From assembly GCA_050305975.1 (NCBI GenBank), contig JBNLGI010000088.1, forward strand, positions 7,367-71,366: a stretch of DNA of 64,000 bases. The letters are read 5' to 3'. The notes below the pieces were generated by a model. It saw only the letters and a list, made by a program, of their open reading frames with translations, ran no database searches and was not told the DNA's origin. The DNA is from Thiodiazotropha sp050305975. GTDB lineage: Bacteria; Pseudomonadota; Gammaproteobacteria; Chromatiales; Chromatiaceae. Position numbers and translations under genes: made by a program. Positions 42,652-52,045 of the stretch are shown piece after piece; position 1 is the first letter of the stretch, and every line of letters starts with the position of its first letter.

Positions 42652-43731
42652 ATGAACGACCACAAACTCCATCTTCGCCGGGATCTCCGGCACTCTGCTG
42701 ACCGCGGAAGACTCACTGTCTGTTCCAGCCCTTACCTGCTCTTGGGAGCCTGCATCATGGCGGTGCTCTTTGCGGACGGCAATGCTTTTGCGCAGCAGGA
42801 GATGTTGAGTGAGCCGTTCAACGTCAGAAACCAGAATCCATTCATCATCGTCTATGGCCTCCCCGGTGCGGCGCCGACCCGTCTCTTGACCGGGGGTGAG
42901 TCGAGTCTGCAGATCCAATTCGATGTCAGCAACCACTCGAAGGGTTCCGAGACGCCGCAAGAGCATATCGTCCTGGATGGGGAGAGCTACCGTCTGGCTA
43001 TGATCTATCGTCGGGGTCTGGGTGACGGTTGGCAGGCGAGTGTGGAACTGCCCGTGATCGGACATCGTCCGGGCATCATGGACAACTTCATCGAGGGCTG
43101 GCACGACACGCTCGGGCTTTCCAACAGTGACCGGGAGCCCTGGCCCAAGAACCGACTGCTTTTCAGCTACAGCAGAAACGGCGAGATTGTGGCCGAGTTG
43201 GCGGATGGCTCGACCGGGCTGGGGGACCTGCAGCTGCAGCTTTCGAGACAGCTTATGGTGTCGGAAGCGGGGAGGCGCCTGGCCCTGCATGCGAGTCTCA
43301 AGCTGCCGACCGGCGATGCCGATCATCTGCAGGGCAGCGGCGGCACCGATTTGGCGTTCTGGTTCAGCGGCACCGCTCCGGTATTGCTCGACAAGTGGCC
43401 TGTGGGGGGCTATCTGCAGGCTGGTCTCCTGTTCCTCGGCGAAGGCGATGTGTTGCCCGAACAGCAAGAGGACCTGGTCTGGTTCGGCGGTGGCGGGATC
43501 CACTGGCGGGTTTGGCCCTGGTTGATGCTGAAAGCGCAGCTCGACGCTCACAGTTCCTTCTACGATAGCGCGTTGGATCAGCTGGGCGCGGGTTCGGTGA
43601 TGCTGACCGTGGGTGGCAGCATCCCGGTCGACGGAGAGGCTGGAGCGATCGATCTGGCGATCGGTGAGAACCTGTCCACCGATACGACTCCCGATTTCAT
43701 GATCAACCTCGGCTATCGCCATCGGTTCTAG
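42652..43731 (+). CDS. DUF3187 family protein, probable outer-membrane beta-barrel
   Basis: A 359-residue protein. The start at 42652 places a hydrophobic segment (PYLLLGACIMAVLFADGNAFA) near residues 27-48 as a late signal sequence, so the true start may lie a little downstream. The mature part begins with RNQNPFIIVYGLPGA, the DUF3187 hallmark, and ends in alternating beta strands (DFMINLGYRHRF) with a terminal Phe, as in outer-membrane barrels. It is a single gene between convergent and divergent neighbours. Function unknown; by position it may serve the envelope cluster. Confidence 0.8.
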   Translation: MNDHKLHLRRDLRHSADRGRLTVCSSPYLLLGACIMAVLFADGNAFAQQEMLSEPFNVRNQNPFIIVYGLPGAAPTRLLTGGESSLQIQFDVSNHSKGSETPQEHIVLDGESYRLAMIYRRGLGDGWQASVELPVIGHRPGIMDNFIEGWHDTLGLSNSDREPWPKNRLLFSYSRNGEIVAELADGSTGLGDLQLQLSRQLMVSEAGRRLALHASLKLPTGDADHLQGSGGTDLAFWFSGTAPVLLDKWPVGGYLQAGLLFLGEGDVLPEQQEDLVWFGGGGIHWRVWPWLMLKAQLDAHSSFYDSALDQLGAGSVMLTVGGSIPVDGEAGAIDLAIGENLSTDTTPDFMINLGYRHRF

Positions 43732-43786
43732 AGCCCGATAACAGGCGCTCGAGACGGCGGCAGCCGAATCTGTTCCCGGTCGCGCT

Positions 43787-45358
43787 CTAGATGATCTGAT
43801 TGAACACCGTCAGGCTGTCCAGTATGGCGCTGTTCCCCAGACTGGTGCCGAACAGGGTGGTGAAGCGATTCTGTTCGCCATGCAGGGCCAGGTAGTTGAG
43901 CGCCACCGTCTGCACCAGCAGGTTGACGTTGTTGGCTGCTGGACTGGAGGCGTTGTTGACCGAACCGTCGGCGCTGTAGGAGCCGATCTGCTGACGCAGG
44001 ATGTCGTCGTTGATCAGGGTCGGCACACCGCCCGGATTGTAGACCAGGAAGAAGGAGGCGGCGGTCGACTGGTTGTCGCCGGTCCAGACGCCCTTGCCGC
44101 GGCCATCGACCGAGTTGTCGACGGTGCCGTTACTGGAGACCGAGCCGTCGCTGAAGACATAGAGCATCAGCGGCTGGTTTCTGCGTGCCGCGTACTCCAG
44201 GCAGGCGCCCATGCAGCGGCCGGCGCGCAGATCGCGCAGCTCGCCGACGGCACGGTCGCCGGTGTGATAGTCGTAACCGCCCATGCTGATGGTGCCGGCC
44301 CCGGCATAGCCGTTGATCACCAGCTTCATCACCGAGGCGGTCTTGCGGAATTCGGAGTCGCCGTCGAACTCGGCCTGGCTGAAGATGCCGGTCGGACCGA
44401 CGATGTCGGGATCCTGAGTGACATCGAGCTCGGCCGGATCGCCATAGCGGTCGACCAGGTCGGCGCTCTTCACATAGCCGCAGCGCACCAGCTCCTTGAT
44501 CACCGCGTCGGTGGTGATGCCGGTGTCGACGCTGGCCAGCTTCATGTCGGAGATGCGCTGGATCGATTCCATCACCGCCACCGCATCGGACTGGTTGAGC
44601 AGTCCCACCAGCTTGCCGGTATCGACCAGTCCGGAGACGTCGCTGGGACGGTCGATCTTGGTCGGGCGCACGGTCGGGTCGATCATGTCCGCGGGTGCCA
44701 TCGAGTTGCCGCCGGAATCTGAGCTTTGCGAACCGATCAGGGTCAACAGCTCACCGTCGGCGCCGCAGCGGTTGATGGCGTACATCGGGTTGTGCGGATT
44801 GTTGCCGGTGTCGTTCTCGGAACGCGCCGGGATCACCGCGCCGTTGGTCAGTGCCCAGTTGGCGGCGCCGAACCGCTCCTTGATGCCTCTGAGAAAGGCG
44901 CTGTCGGAGTGGAAGGCCAGACCCAGGTCCATATCGATGAAGTCGCTCAGTCCGCTGGTGGGATTGATGATGGGGGGGATCATGTCGCCCGGCAGCCCGA
45001 GACGGCTGTAGCCGGCGGTGGTGAGAAAATCGAGCTGCCCTCCTGCCTGACCCACCAGCACGTTGGAACCGGCGATATTGGCGCCGCCCGCCAGATCGAA
45101 ACAGATGAACGGCACTTTGCCGCCGCCCAGGGTGTTGAGGTCACAGCGATCGGCCGCCTTCAGTGCCTCCAGATCGGGCGAAAGGGCTGCATAGGCCTGG
45201 CGTGGATTGGCGAAGAGGCCGAACAGGGAGGGGGCGGTGACCATGGCCGCACCTTTGAGCAGGCCCTGACGGACAAAATCACGACGGGTCACCGGCCGGG
45301 GGTGGTCCGGGTGGAGCAGCGGGGCGTCCGGCGAGAGATCTTTCACTTTTCTGCGCAT
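43787..45358 (-). CDS. DUF1501 family protein exported by Tat
   Basis: A 523-residue protein with a twin-arginine signal (TRRDFVRQGLLKGAAMVTAPSLF, about residues 24-46). DUF1501 proteins belong to the alkaline-phosphatase/sulfatase-like fold; here FDLAGGANIAGSN, AFHSDSAFLRGI, NPHNPMYAI and SMGGYDYHTGDRAVGEL give the conserved blocks. Tat export implies folding, perhaps with a metal cofactor, before transport. It starts 20 bp after the diheme LamG gene and ends the leftward operon. In other phyla DUF1501 genes pair with cytochrome-domain genes, and the same pairing is seen here. Confidence 0.87.
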   Translation of the reverse strand: MRRKVKDLSPDAPLLHPDHPRPVTRRDFVRQGLLKGAAMVTAPSLFGLFANPRQAYAALSPDLEALKAADRCDLNTLGGGKVPFICFDLAGGANIAGSNVLVGQAGGQLDFLTTAGYSRLGLPGDMIPPIINPTSGLSDFIDMDLGLAFHSDSAFLRGIKERFGAANWALTNGAVIPARSENDTGNNPHNPMYAINRCGADGELLTLIGSQSSDSGGNSMAPADMIDPTVRPTKIDRPSDVSGLVDTGKLVGLLNQSDAVAVMESIQRISDMKLASVDTGITTDAVIKELVRCGYVKSADLVDRYGDPAELDVTQDPDIVGPTGIFSQAEFDGDSEFRKTASVMKLVINGYAGAGTISMGGYDYHTGDRAVGELRDLRAGRCMGACLEYAARRNQPLMLYVFSDGSVSSNGTVDNSVDGRGKGVWTGDNQSTAASFFLVYNPGGVPTLINDDILRQQIGSYSADGSVNNASSPAANNVNLLVQTVALNYLALHGEQNRFTTLFGTSLGNSAILDSLTVFNQII

Positions 45359-45378
45359 GTTCAATCTTCCGTTGTGAG

Positions 45379-47871
45379 CTATTGCAACAGCAGTGCGGCA
45401 CTGCCCAGGACCGAGGCGCATGCCGCCTTGGTGACCACGTAGGTACGATCCGCATCACAGCTCGTTCCGCAGCGGGCCAGACCCTGTGGCCTGTCGGGGT
45501 CGGTGGTATTCGTCAACAGCAACATCAGTTCGTTGCGTACATCCGCCGGCAGTGGCTGGGTTGTGAGATTCTGTCCCAGGAAGCGATCGATGATGGTATC
45601 CACCACTTGGCTCTGCCAGGTCGCATCGGGGATGCCGTTGGCATTGGCAGTGAAGTCGAAGCCGGGGAAGAAGCCGCTGCGCAGGGTGGAATCATCCACC
45701 AGCTCGCTGCAGTATTCGATGGCGAGCTGGGATACGGCAACCTGATGGGAGGAGAGGAAACCGTTGATGTTCGCCACCGAGGGCAGCTGCTGCTTGACGA
45801 TGTTGTAGGTGGTGCTCACGGCGCTGTTGGTGCGTGGGACACCGGTCAGTGTCGACATGCTGGCGTCGATCTCTTCGAAGGTGCGCAGGCCGACGCGCGA
45901 GGCGGGGTCACTGTCAGCCGGGGTGGCCGGCACCGGAACCGCCGGTTCGGTATAGACATTGACGTTGCTGCCCAGACGTTCGAAGGTGAGGAAGAACTGA
46001 TCGTTGTCAGCTCCCTTCTCCAGCGGGATGGTGGTGCCGATGTTAGACAGGGACTGACCGTTGGCCGTGTAATCGGCATCGTTGAGGGTGATGGCCAGTT
46101 CGGTATAGGCCTGACCCATGGCGGCCTCCTTGCCATTGATGCCGATACGCATACCCTCCAGCGGAATGGAGCCCGGGGTGACGCTTTGGTCGAGGCTGAT
46201 GAAACGGGGATCCCGGAACATGTAGCTGTAGTTGTCGAACTGGCTCACTTCGAACATGACGTAGCTTTGCGCCAATCCGACCAGGTTGCTGACGTTGAAC
46301 AGCAGGAAGTATTTCTCACCCACGCCGGCGGCGAAGTTCTGCTGGATCTGGCTCTCGGTAAGGGAGCGGTTGTGGATCGCCAGCAGGCGGATCTTGCCTT
46401 CCCAGGGGTAGGCGTTGGAGGCCTCGCTGCCGAGCACCAGCGCGTAGCTGTCGTCCCAGTCGCTGAGGGTGCCGGGGGCGGTCTCGTCGACGTCGTCGGT
46501 GAAAACGCCGTTGACATAGATGCGGCGGCCGTTGGTGGGATCGAAAGTGATCACCACGTGCTGTTCGGAAGCCTGCAGGTCCTCGTCCGCCGTGATATGG
46601 GCCGGTTCGCCGTTACCGTCGGTGGTGCTGGAGCGATGCAGGAAATCGTATCGGTACATCGTCTGTCCGAGGGTGAAATTGCGCACGTCTTCGCCGGCGG
46701 AGTAGCTGATGATGCGGGCCGGCCCCTCCTGGGTGACGTTGGCGGGTACCACCCAGGCTTCAACGGAGTACTCGCCGGTGGCCTGAATCAGCTGTGTCAG
46801 TTTGCTGCTGTCGCCGGTAGTGCCCTGAGCCTTGCCGCCGCCGCTGCCGAACTGGACGCCCCAGCCCTCGACCCAGGAGACGTTGCCGGAAAAGTTCAAA
46901 TTGATCGCCGGATCGACGCCACTGGTGTCGTAGGCGATGTTGCCGCTGCCGGTCTTGAACTCGTAGAGGGCGATGAGATCGGTCTCATGACGGCTGCCAC
47001 CACTGGCGACGACACCTTCGGGCAGGGAGAGCGCACGACTCACCACCAGCGCAGGATCGATCGGGGTGGGCAGAATGCCGTCGGCCATCTGGGTGATCGC
47101 CGTTTCCATTTCGGCGGCGTTGCTGGGGCAGTCGTCCCAACAGTTGTGCAGTTCGAGTAATCGCTGCACCAGACGGGAGTTGGAAGGTGTATCGAGATCG
47201 ATGGCATTTCTTACCGCCGCGTAGGCTACATCAGGGTCGCTATCGGCAAAATAGGGGGATTGCGGCGAGACGGCGGTCTCGATATGACAATTCACACAGT
47301 ATGTCGTGAGCAGTGGGTGCACATAGGTCGCAAACAGGGTGGAGTCTTCGGGGAACTGCTTGCTCTCGCCGACCACGTGATCGACCGGGGCCTCGAGTTG
47401 GATCTCGCGTCCGGTGGTCGCGCCGGTACCGACCCAGGCTTCGATATAGTTGGTGATGATGGCGGCGCAGGCGCTGTCGCTCGCCTCCCAGCAATTGTGG
47501 CCGTTTCCGACCTTGATCACCAGTGGCGACTCATCGGGCTGCGCCCGGTTGATGTAGGGGTTGACCGCCTCGTAGGCGAGATTGACGTCATCCTCGCGGA
47601 CGAACAGGGGGGCCTGGCCGCCCGTGTTGTGGCAGGCGCCGCAACGATTCTCCGCGCGCAACGGCTCCCATAGGCTGATGCGGAAATTCTGAATGTCGTC
47701 CGTCCTGGCGGCGGGGCCGCTGTAGGTGCTGCTGGTAACGCTCACCGGCGGCTGACTTTCAGTGCTCACCCCGTCCTGGCAACCCTGCAGCGCCAGGCCG
47801 AAAAAGGATGCAATGCTGAGTGTGATGAGCCTGCTCGCCCATCCGTGAGTGTTAATCTTCCGTTTCTGCAT
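45379..47871 (-). CDS. Diheme cytochrome c lipoprotein with LamG (concanavalin-like) domain
   Basis: An 830-residue protein with a lipoprotein-type signal (GLALQGC, Cys 31). Two heme-attachment sites lie in repeated modules: CGACH (about 77-81) and CVNCH (about 197-201), each followed by an HNCW segment with paired Cys. A LamG-like domain (about 300-520) follows: EYSVEAWVVPANV, RIYVNGVFTDD, YPWEGKIRLLAIHNRSL. The C-terminal 250 residues are unassigned. It may pass electrons at the cell surface or bind a polymer. The ATG at 47871 has no strong SD but gives a proper signal. Confidence 0.83.
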   Translation of the reverse strand: MQKRKINTHGWASRLITLSIASFFGLALQGCQDGVSTESQPPVSVTSSTYSGPAARTDDIQNFRISLWEPLRAENRCGACHNTGGQAPLFVREDDVNLAYEAVNPYINRAQPDESPLVIKVGNGHNCWEASDSACAAIITNYIEAWVGTGATTGREIQLEAPVDHVVGESKQFPEDSTLFATYVHPLLTTYCVNCHIETAVSPQSPYFADSDPDVAYAAVRNAIDLDTPSNSRLVQRLLELHNCWDDCPSNAAEMETAITQMADGILPTPIDPALVVSRALSLPEGVVASGGSRHETDLIALYEFKTGSGNIAYDTSGVDPAINLNFSGNVSWVEGWGVQFGSGGGKAQGTTGDSSKLTQLIQATGEYSVEAWVVPANVTQEGPARIISYSAGEDVRNFTLGQTMYRYDFLHRSSTTDGNGEPAHITADEDLQASEQHVVITFDPTNGRRIYVNGVFTDDVDETAPGTLSDWDDSYALVLGSEASNAYPWEGKIRLLAIHNRSLTESQIQQNFAAGVGEKYFLLFNVSNLVGLAQSYVMFEVSQFDNYSYMFRDPRFISLDQSVTPGSIPLEGMRIGINGKEAAMGQAYTELAITLNDADYTANGQSLSNIGTTIPLEKGADNDQFFLTFERLGSNVNVYTEPAVPVPATPADSDPASRVGLRTFEEIDASMSTLTGVPRTNSAVSTTYNIVKQQLPSVANINGFLSSHQVAVSQLAIEYCSELVDDSTLRSGFFPGFDFTANANGIPDATWQSQVVDTIIDRFLGQNLTTQPLPADVRNELMLLLTNTTDPDRPQGLARCGTSCDADRTYVVTKAACASVLGSAALLLQ

Positions 47872-47896
47872 GATCACTCTCTTGGCTGGTGGCAGC

Positions 47897-49132
47897 TCAT
47901 GGCCCTGCACAATAGACGGCCGATTCGGCGAAGACCTGCTTCATGTTGTAGCCGTTGCTCTTGAAGTTGGTCGTCATAGCATCGATCTGAGTGCGGTCGG
48001 CGCTATCTTCGGGGGAACGCAGACAGACGGCCTCGAAGGCCTTGGTTACCTGACACTCGGCAAAGGCCTGGCTGTTGGCCAGCTCGACCCCCATCGATTT
48101 GGCGCCGTTGCCCCGATCGGGCAGGCTGGTATTCCAGCCCAGCACGGAGTTGGAGCCAGCGCGCCAATAGTTGATCCAGCTGTCGTCGAAGGTGGCGTAG
48201 CCGTCCTTGAAGTTGTTGCTGTTGATCAGGTATTTCGGTTGCACGACGCCGGGAACGTAGGCCGCAGAGCCGGGCCCGATGTAGTTCAGCTGGCCGCCTT
48301 CCATGTCATCTTCCGGATAGTCGTAATCGAAGTAGGCGTAGGCCTCGGCAAGCGGCTCCATGCCGGCGTGACAGCCGAGGCAGTTGTTGAACCAGACACG
48401 GCTGTCGCCGCCCGGACTGCGTGACGCATCCTGCCGTACGCGATCGGCGGGGCGGGTGGGATCCTTGATCATCTCCAGCTCGCGGCAGAGATGGTTCAGC
48501 ATGGTGAAGCTGAACATGGCGCGATTGGTTCCGTCGATGAAGAAGGCGCGGGCCGCCGCGCGGGTCGTGATGACGCCGGCCGTGGCTTGGGCGGGCAGGC
48601 CGGTGACGCTGGATTGGGTTCTCTGTACCAGCACGTCTTTCAGATTTGCGTCCTGGTTCTCCAGCGTTTCGTAGTGTGTATTGTTGCTGTTGGAGAAGTT
48701 GGACAGATTCGGGCCGGTATAGATGATGTCGGCGGAGAGCACCTCTCTGAAATCGATCTCATCGCGTACCATGCCGATGACGGTGGCGGTGTAGTCGTTC
48801 AACGGCGCGAACACCGTCTTCTCTTCATTGGTCCAGGGTGTGACCCAGTTCTTCAGGGTCACGTTGTAGAAGTCGGGATGCTCGATGGCCAGCATGGCCG
48901 CTCCCAGGGAGTCGCCGCCGTTGATCAGCGTCTCCATCTCCTGCAGTGTGGTCGCGGTTGGGGGGACGCCGGCCAGACGATCGTGCATGCGCTTGGCCTG
49001 TTCCCGGGGACCGGCGATGGTGGAGCTGCATGTCACCAAGAGGATCGGCAATATCAGGCCGATGGCGGTTCGTTTGCTCGAGCTTCGTGCTTGGTGCTTC
49101 ATTCCTGACATGCCAGATTGCCTCTGTTCCAT
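47897..49132 (-). CDS. Monoheme cytochrome c lipoprotein, unknown family
   Basis: A 411-residue protein with a lipoprotein signal (ILPILLVTC, Cys 35). One CxxCH heme site is seen as NNCLGCHAGMEP near residue 250. A beta/alpha region precedes it and a Tyr/Asn/Asp-rich C-terminal half follows. The ATG at 49132 has AAGGAAAGG eight bases upstream and is chosen over the longer frame from 49270. It is the first gene of the leftward operon cyt-cyt-DUF1501. I recognise no named family. Confidence 0.75.
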   Translation of the reverse strand: MEQRQSGMSGMKHQARSSSKRTAIGLILPILLVTCSSTIAGPREQAKRMHDRLAGVPPTATTLQEMETLINGGDSLGAAMLAIEHPDFYNVTLKNWVTPWTNEEKTVFAPLNDYTATVIGMVRDEIDFREVLSADIIYTGPNLSNFSNSNNTHYETLENQDANLKDVLVQRTQSSVTGLPAQATAGVITTRAAARAFFIDGTNRAMFSFTMLNHLCRELEMIKDPTRPADRVRQDASRSPGGDSRVWFNNCLGCHAGMEPLAEAYAYFDYDYPEDDMEGGQLNYIGPGSAAYVPGVVQPKYLINSNNFKDGYATFDDSWINYWRAGSNSVLGWNTSLPDRGNGAKSMGVELANSQAFAECQVTKAFEAVCLRSPEDSADRTQIDAMTTNFKSNGYNMKQVFAESAVYCAGP

Positions 49133-49218
49133 GTTGGGTGCCTTTCCTTGACCTAGTCTGTGTGACTGAGTGGTCAGAATCTTCTTGCTTAAGTGCTTTC
49201 TATATGACGCTGATCTAT

Positions 49219-49224
49219 TGTCAA
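49219..49224 (-). promoter_or_regulatory. Candidate -35 element for the leftward cytochrome operon
   Basis: TTGACA on the minus strand (49224-49219), followed 16 bases later by TAGAAA. The control region 49133-49405 is AT-rich and separates two divergent envelope operons; a plus-strand promoter for the 49406 gene must also lie here, but I cannot fix it. Confidence 0.35.
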
Positions 49225-49405
49225 CCAAATTGCGTCTAAAAGTGATGGCCGTCTTCTGTTCTTGTGACATATCGCACTGATTGCGCAGTTTCTTGGCGTA
49301 GACTTTACAACTCTATGATTTAGTTGATGTTAATGTGAATTAAATTCGTCACCTGGTGTTACGCTGCATATTTGTGCGGACGCCATCTGAAGGAACCAGA
49401 GATTT

Positions 49406-52042
49406 ATGTACAGCGTCCATCGTCGCATTGTTTTGAGTTGTTCGGTTTTTATCCTGGCACTGCTCGTGTTGGCGGGTTGCGGATCAGAGAGCCAGCAGCC
49501 CGACCCGGTTGTGGTAGATAAGCCGATCGCCTATGTGAAACGACCGGTCACGGAGACCACCACTACCGATATCCGTGTCAGTCAGGCTTTTGAAGCGGGT
49601 GGTGACCTCTATCTGCGAGACCGGGCATCCCCCAGCGCATCCGAATACAACATCACCGGCTCCGTGACGGGCGGAGCGGGCGATGTGCGGGATGTCTCAG
49701 TCTCCTTCGACGGCAGAAAGCTGCTCTTCTCGTTGCGCATGCCGCTGCTCGAAGGCGTCGATCCGGAAGATCAGCCGACCTGGAATATCTGGGAGTACGA
49801 TATCGACGAAGGTCGCCTGCAGCGTGTGATACCCTCGGATACCACGGCAGAGGACGGCCACGACCGTTTCCCCCATTTTCTGCCCGATGGACGCATTGTC
49901 TTCTCCTCCACGCGCCAGCGCCAGGCAAAGGCCCGTCTGCTGGATGAGAGCAAGCCCCAATACCTGGCCATGGAACAATCGGTGGACGAGCCGGCCATGG
50001 TGCTGCACGTGATGAATGAGGACGGCAGCAATATCAAACAGATTTCTTTCAACCGGGCCCACGACTTCTACCCCAGCGTGCTGGACAGCGGTCAGGTCGT
50101 CTTCAGTCGCTGGGACAACGCGGACGGCAACAACGCCATACAGTTCTACCGCATGAATCCCGACGGTACCGGGCTCGAACTGCTCTATGGTCTCAACAGT
50201 CACGACACGGGAACCGGGGGCAGCACCATACAGTTCATGCGCCCGATCGAGATGCCGGACGGTGAGCTGCTGAGTCTGCTCATGCCGTTCGACGGCACCG
50301 ACGGTGGCGGCGCGATTGTGCGCATCGATACGCCAACCTACGTGGACAACACCCAGCCCACCTGGCAGAACACCGGCCTCACCGGCCCGGCCCAGCAAGC
50401 GGCCACGGTGCATGAGGTGACCACCGATGGCACGCCGTCCCTGGGCGGTCGCCTGAGCAGCGCCTTCCCGCTTTATGACGGGACCAACCGCATGCTGATC
50501 AGCTGGAGTCAGTGCCGCTTGCTGGAAGGCACCACCATCGTTCCCTGCACCGATGAGCGTCTTGCCGATCCCCTCGCGATCGAGGCGCCGCCCCTCTACG
50601 GCATCTTCATCTACAACATCAACGATCAGACCCAATTGCCGATCGTCGCGCCCCAGGAAGGGGTCGTCTTTACCGACGTGGTGGCCGCGGACGCCCGCGC
50701 GCTGCCTACCATCATCTACGACAAGGAGACCACCGGCGAACTCGATCCCACTCTGGTCTCGGAACAGGTGGGACTACTGCACATCCGCAGCATCTATGAC
50801 ATGGACGGTCTCGATATCGCCGTGCCGGACATCGCCACGGTGGCCGATCCGGGCCAGACGCTGGCCTCCGATCGGCAACCGCGCTTTCTGCGCCTGCTCA
50901 AGCAGGTCACCATTCCCGACCGGGACGTGCTCGATTTTCCGGCCTCCGCCTACGGCATCACCCGTCGCTTCGGGATGCGGGAGATCATCGGATATGCGCC
51001 GATCGAACCGGATGGTTCGGTTCAGGTCGAGGTGCCGGCCAATGTGCCGGTGAGCTTCGAGGTGCTCGATGCCGAGGGCCGTAAGATCGCCAACAATCAT
51101 CCCTTCTGGCTGCAGTTCAGACCGGGTGAGGTGGTCGAGTGCAGCGGCTGCCACGATCCGGCGAGCCCGCTGCCGCACGGGCGCCTGAGCGGGGCTCCGC
51201 CGAGCGTCTATGCCGGCGCGCCTGGATCCGGCGCGCTCTTTCCCAATACCGATTCGGCCATGTGGACAGATCTCCCCGGCGAAACCATGGCGCAGACCCG
51301 CAACCGTCTGGATTGCAGCGGTGATTGCAGTCCGACCATGGATATCCTCTTCACCGATGTCTGGACGGATGCGATGGTACGCACACCGGACCCGGATATC
51401 AGCTATCGCTACGACGATCTGACTACCACACAACCGATGAGCGACACGACCTGCGACAGCACCTGGCATGGCCTCTGCCGCTCGATCATTCACTACGAGC
51501 AGCACATCCATCCCCTGTGGAGCGTCAATCGCCAGGTGACGGACGGTATGGGTACCGTGATCGAGGATCACACCTGTATCGCCTGCCACACCGATGACGA
51601 TGCCGGCGTCGACAAGGTGCCGGACGCCCAGCTCAACCTGACCGACGCTGCCGACGAAAACGTGCCGGGTCACCAGGCCGCCTATCATGAGTTGCTGGAT
51701 CAGACCTTTGTCCAGGTGCTCAACACCGACGGAGTGCTCGAATACCTCTATGTGCCGCAGACGGATGCGGACGGCAACCAGCTCTACCAGACCGACGGGG
51801 ATGGCAATCTCATACTCGATGGCGACGGCAACCCCATCCCACTGCCGGATGTGCGCGTAGCCGTCTCCGGAGGACCCTCCATGGTCGCCGGCAACGCCTC
51901 GGCCGGGCGGTTCCTCGGCAAGTTCGATGCGGGGGGGACGCATGAGGGTTATCTCACCGATGCGGAGAAAAAGTTGATTGCGGAGTGGCTCGATATCGGC
52001 GCGCAGTACTACAATAACCCCTTTGACGTGCCTCTGGACTGA
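49406..52042 (+). CDS. Large lipoprotein with PD40-type propeller and two heme c sites (hydrazine synthase alpha-like)
   Basis: An 878-residue lipoprotein (VLAGC, Cys 25). The N-terminal part (about 60-400) shows PD40/TolB-like blades: DVSVSFDGRKLLFSLR, FPHFLPDGRIVFSSTRQ and FYPSVLDSGQVVFSRW. The later part carries CSGCH (about 579-583) and CIACH (about 723-727). The propeller-plus-cytochrome plan resembles the hydrazine synthase alpha-subunit family, which in most bacteria has no link to hydrazine. Near residues 786-811 three DxDGN units (DADGN, DGDGN, DGDGN) look like calcium-binding repeats. It begins the rightward operon. Confidence 0.82.
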   Translation: MYSVHRRIVLSCSVFILALLVLAGCGSESQQPDPVVVDKPIAYVKRPVTETTTTDIRVSQAFEAGGDLYLRDRASPSASEYNITGSVTGGAGDVRDVSVSFDGRKLLFSLRMPLLEGVDPEDQPTWNIWEYDIDEGRLQRVIPSDTTAEDGHDRFPHFLPDGRIVFSSTRQRQAKARLLDESKPQYLAMEQSVDEPAMVLHVMNEDGSNIKQISFNRAHDFYPSVLDSGQVVFSRWDNADGNNAIQFYRMNPDGTGLELLYGLNSHDTGTGGSTIQFMRPIEMPDGELLSLLMPFDGTDGGGAIVRIDTPTYVDNTQPTWQNTGLTGPAQQAATVHEVTTDGTPSLGGRLSSAFPLYDGTNRMLISWSQCRLLEGTTIVPCTDERLADPLAIEAPPLYGIFIYNINDQTQLPIVAPQEGVVFTDVVAADARALPTIIYDKETTGELDPTLVSEQVGLLHIRSIYDMDGLDIAVPDIATVADPGQTLASDRQPRFLRLLKQVTIPDRDVLDFPASAYGITRRFGMREIIGYAPIEPDGSVQVEVPANVPVSFEVLDAEGRKIANNHPFWLQFRPGEVVECSGCHDPASPLPHGRLSGAPPSVYAGAPGSGALFPNTDSAMWTDLPGETMAQTRNRLDCSGDCSPTMDILFTDVWTDAMVRTPDPDISYRYDDLTTTQPMSDTTCDSTWHGLCRSIIHYEQHIHPLWSVNRQVTDGMGTVIEDHTCIACHTDDDAGVDKVPDAQLNLTDAADENVPGHQAAYHELLDQTFVQVLNTDGVLEYLYVPQTDADGNQLYQTDGDGNLILDGDGNPIPLPDVRVAVSGGPSMVAGNASAGRFLGKFDAGGTHEGYLTDAEKKLIAEWLDIGAQYYNNPFDVPLD

Positions 52043-52045
52043 CGT

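Noticed and set aside
45382..47160. 592-codon plus-strand frame antisense to the LamG cytochrome
   Set aside because: It is a shadow frame; the minus-strand protein has heme motifs, a LamG domain and a signal sequence.
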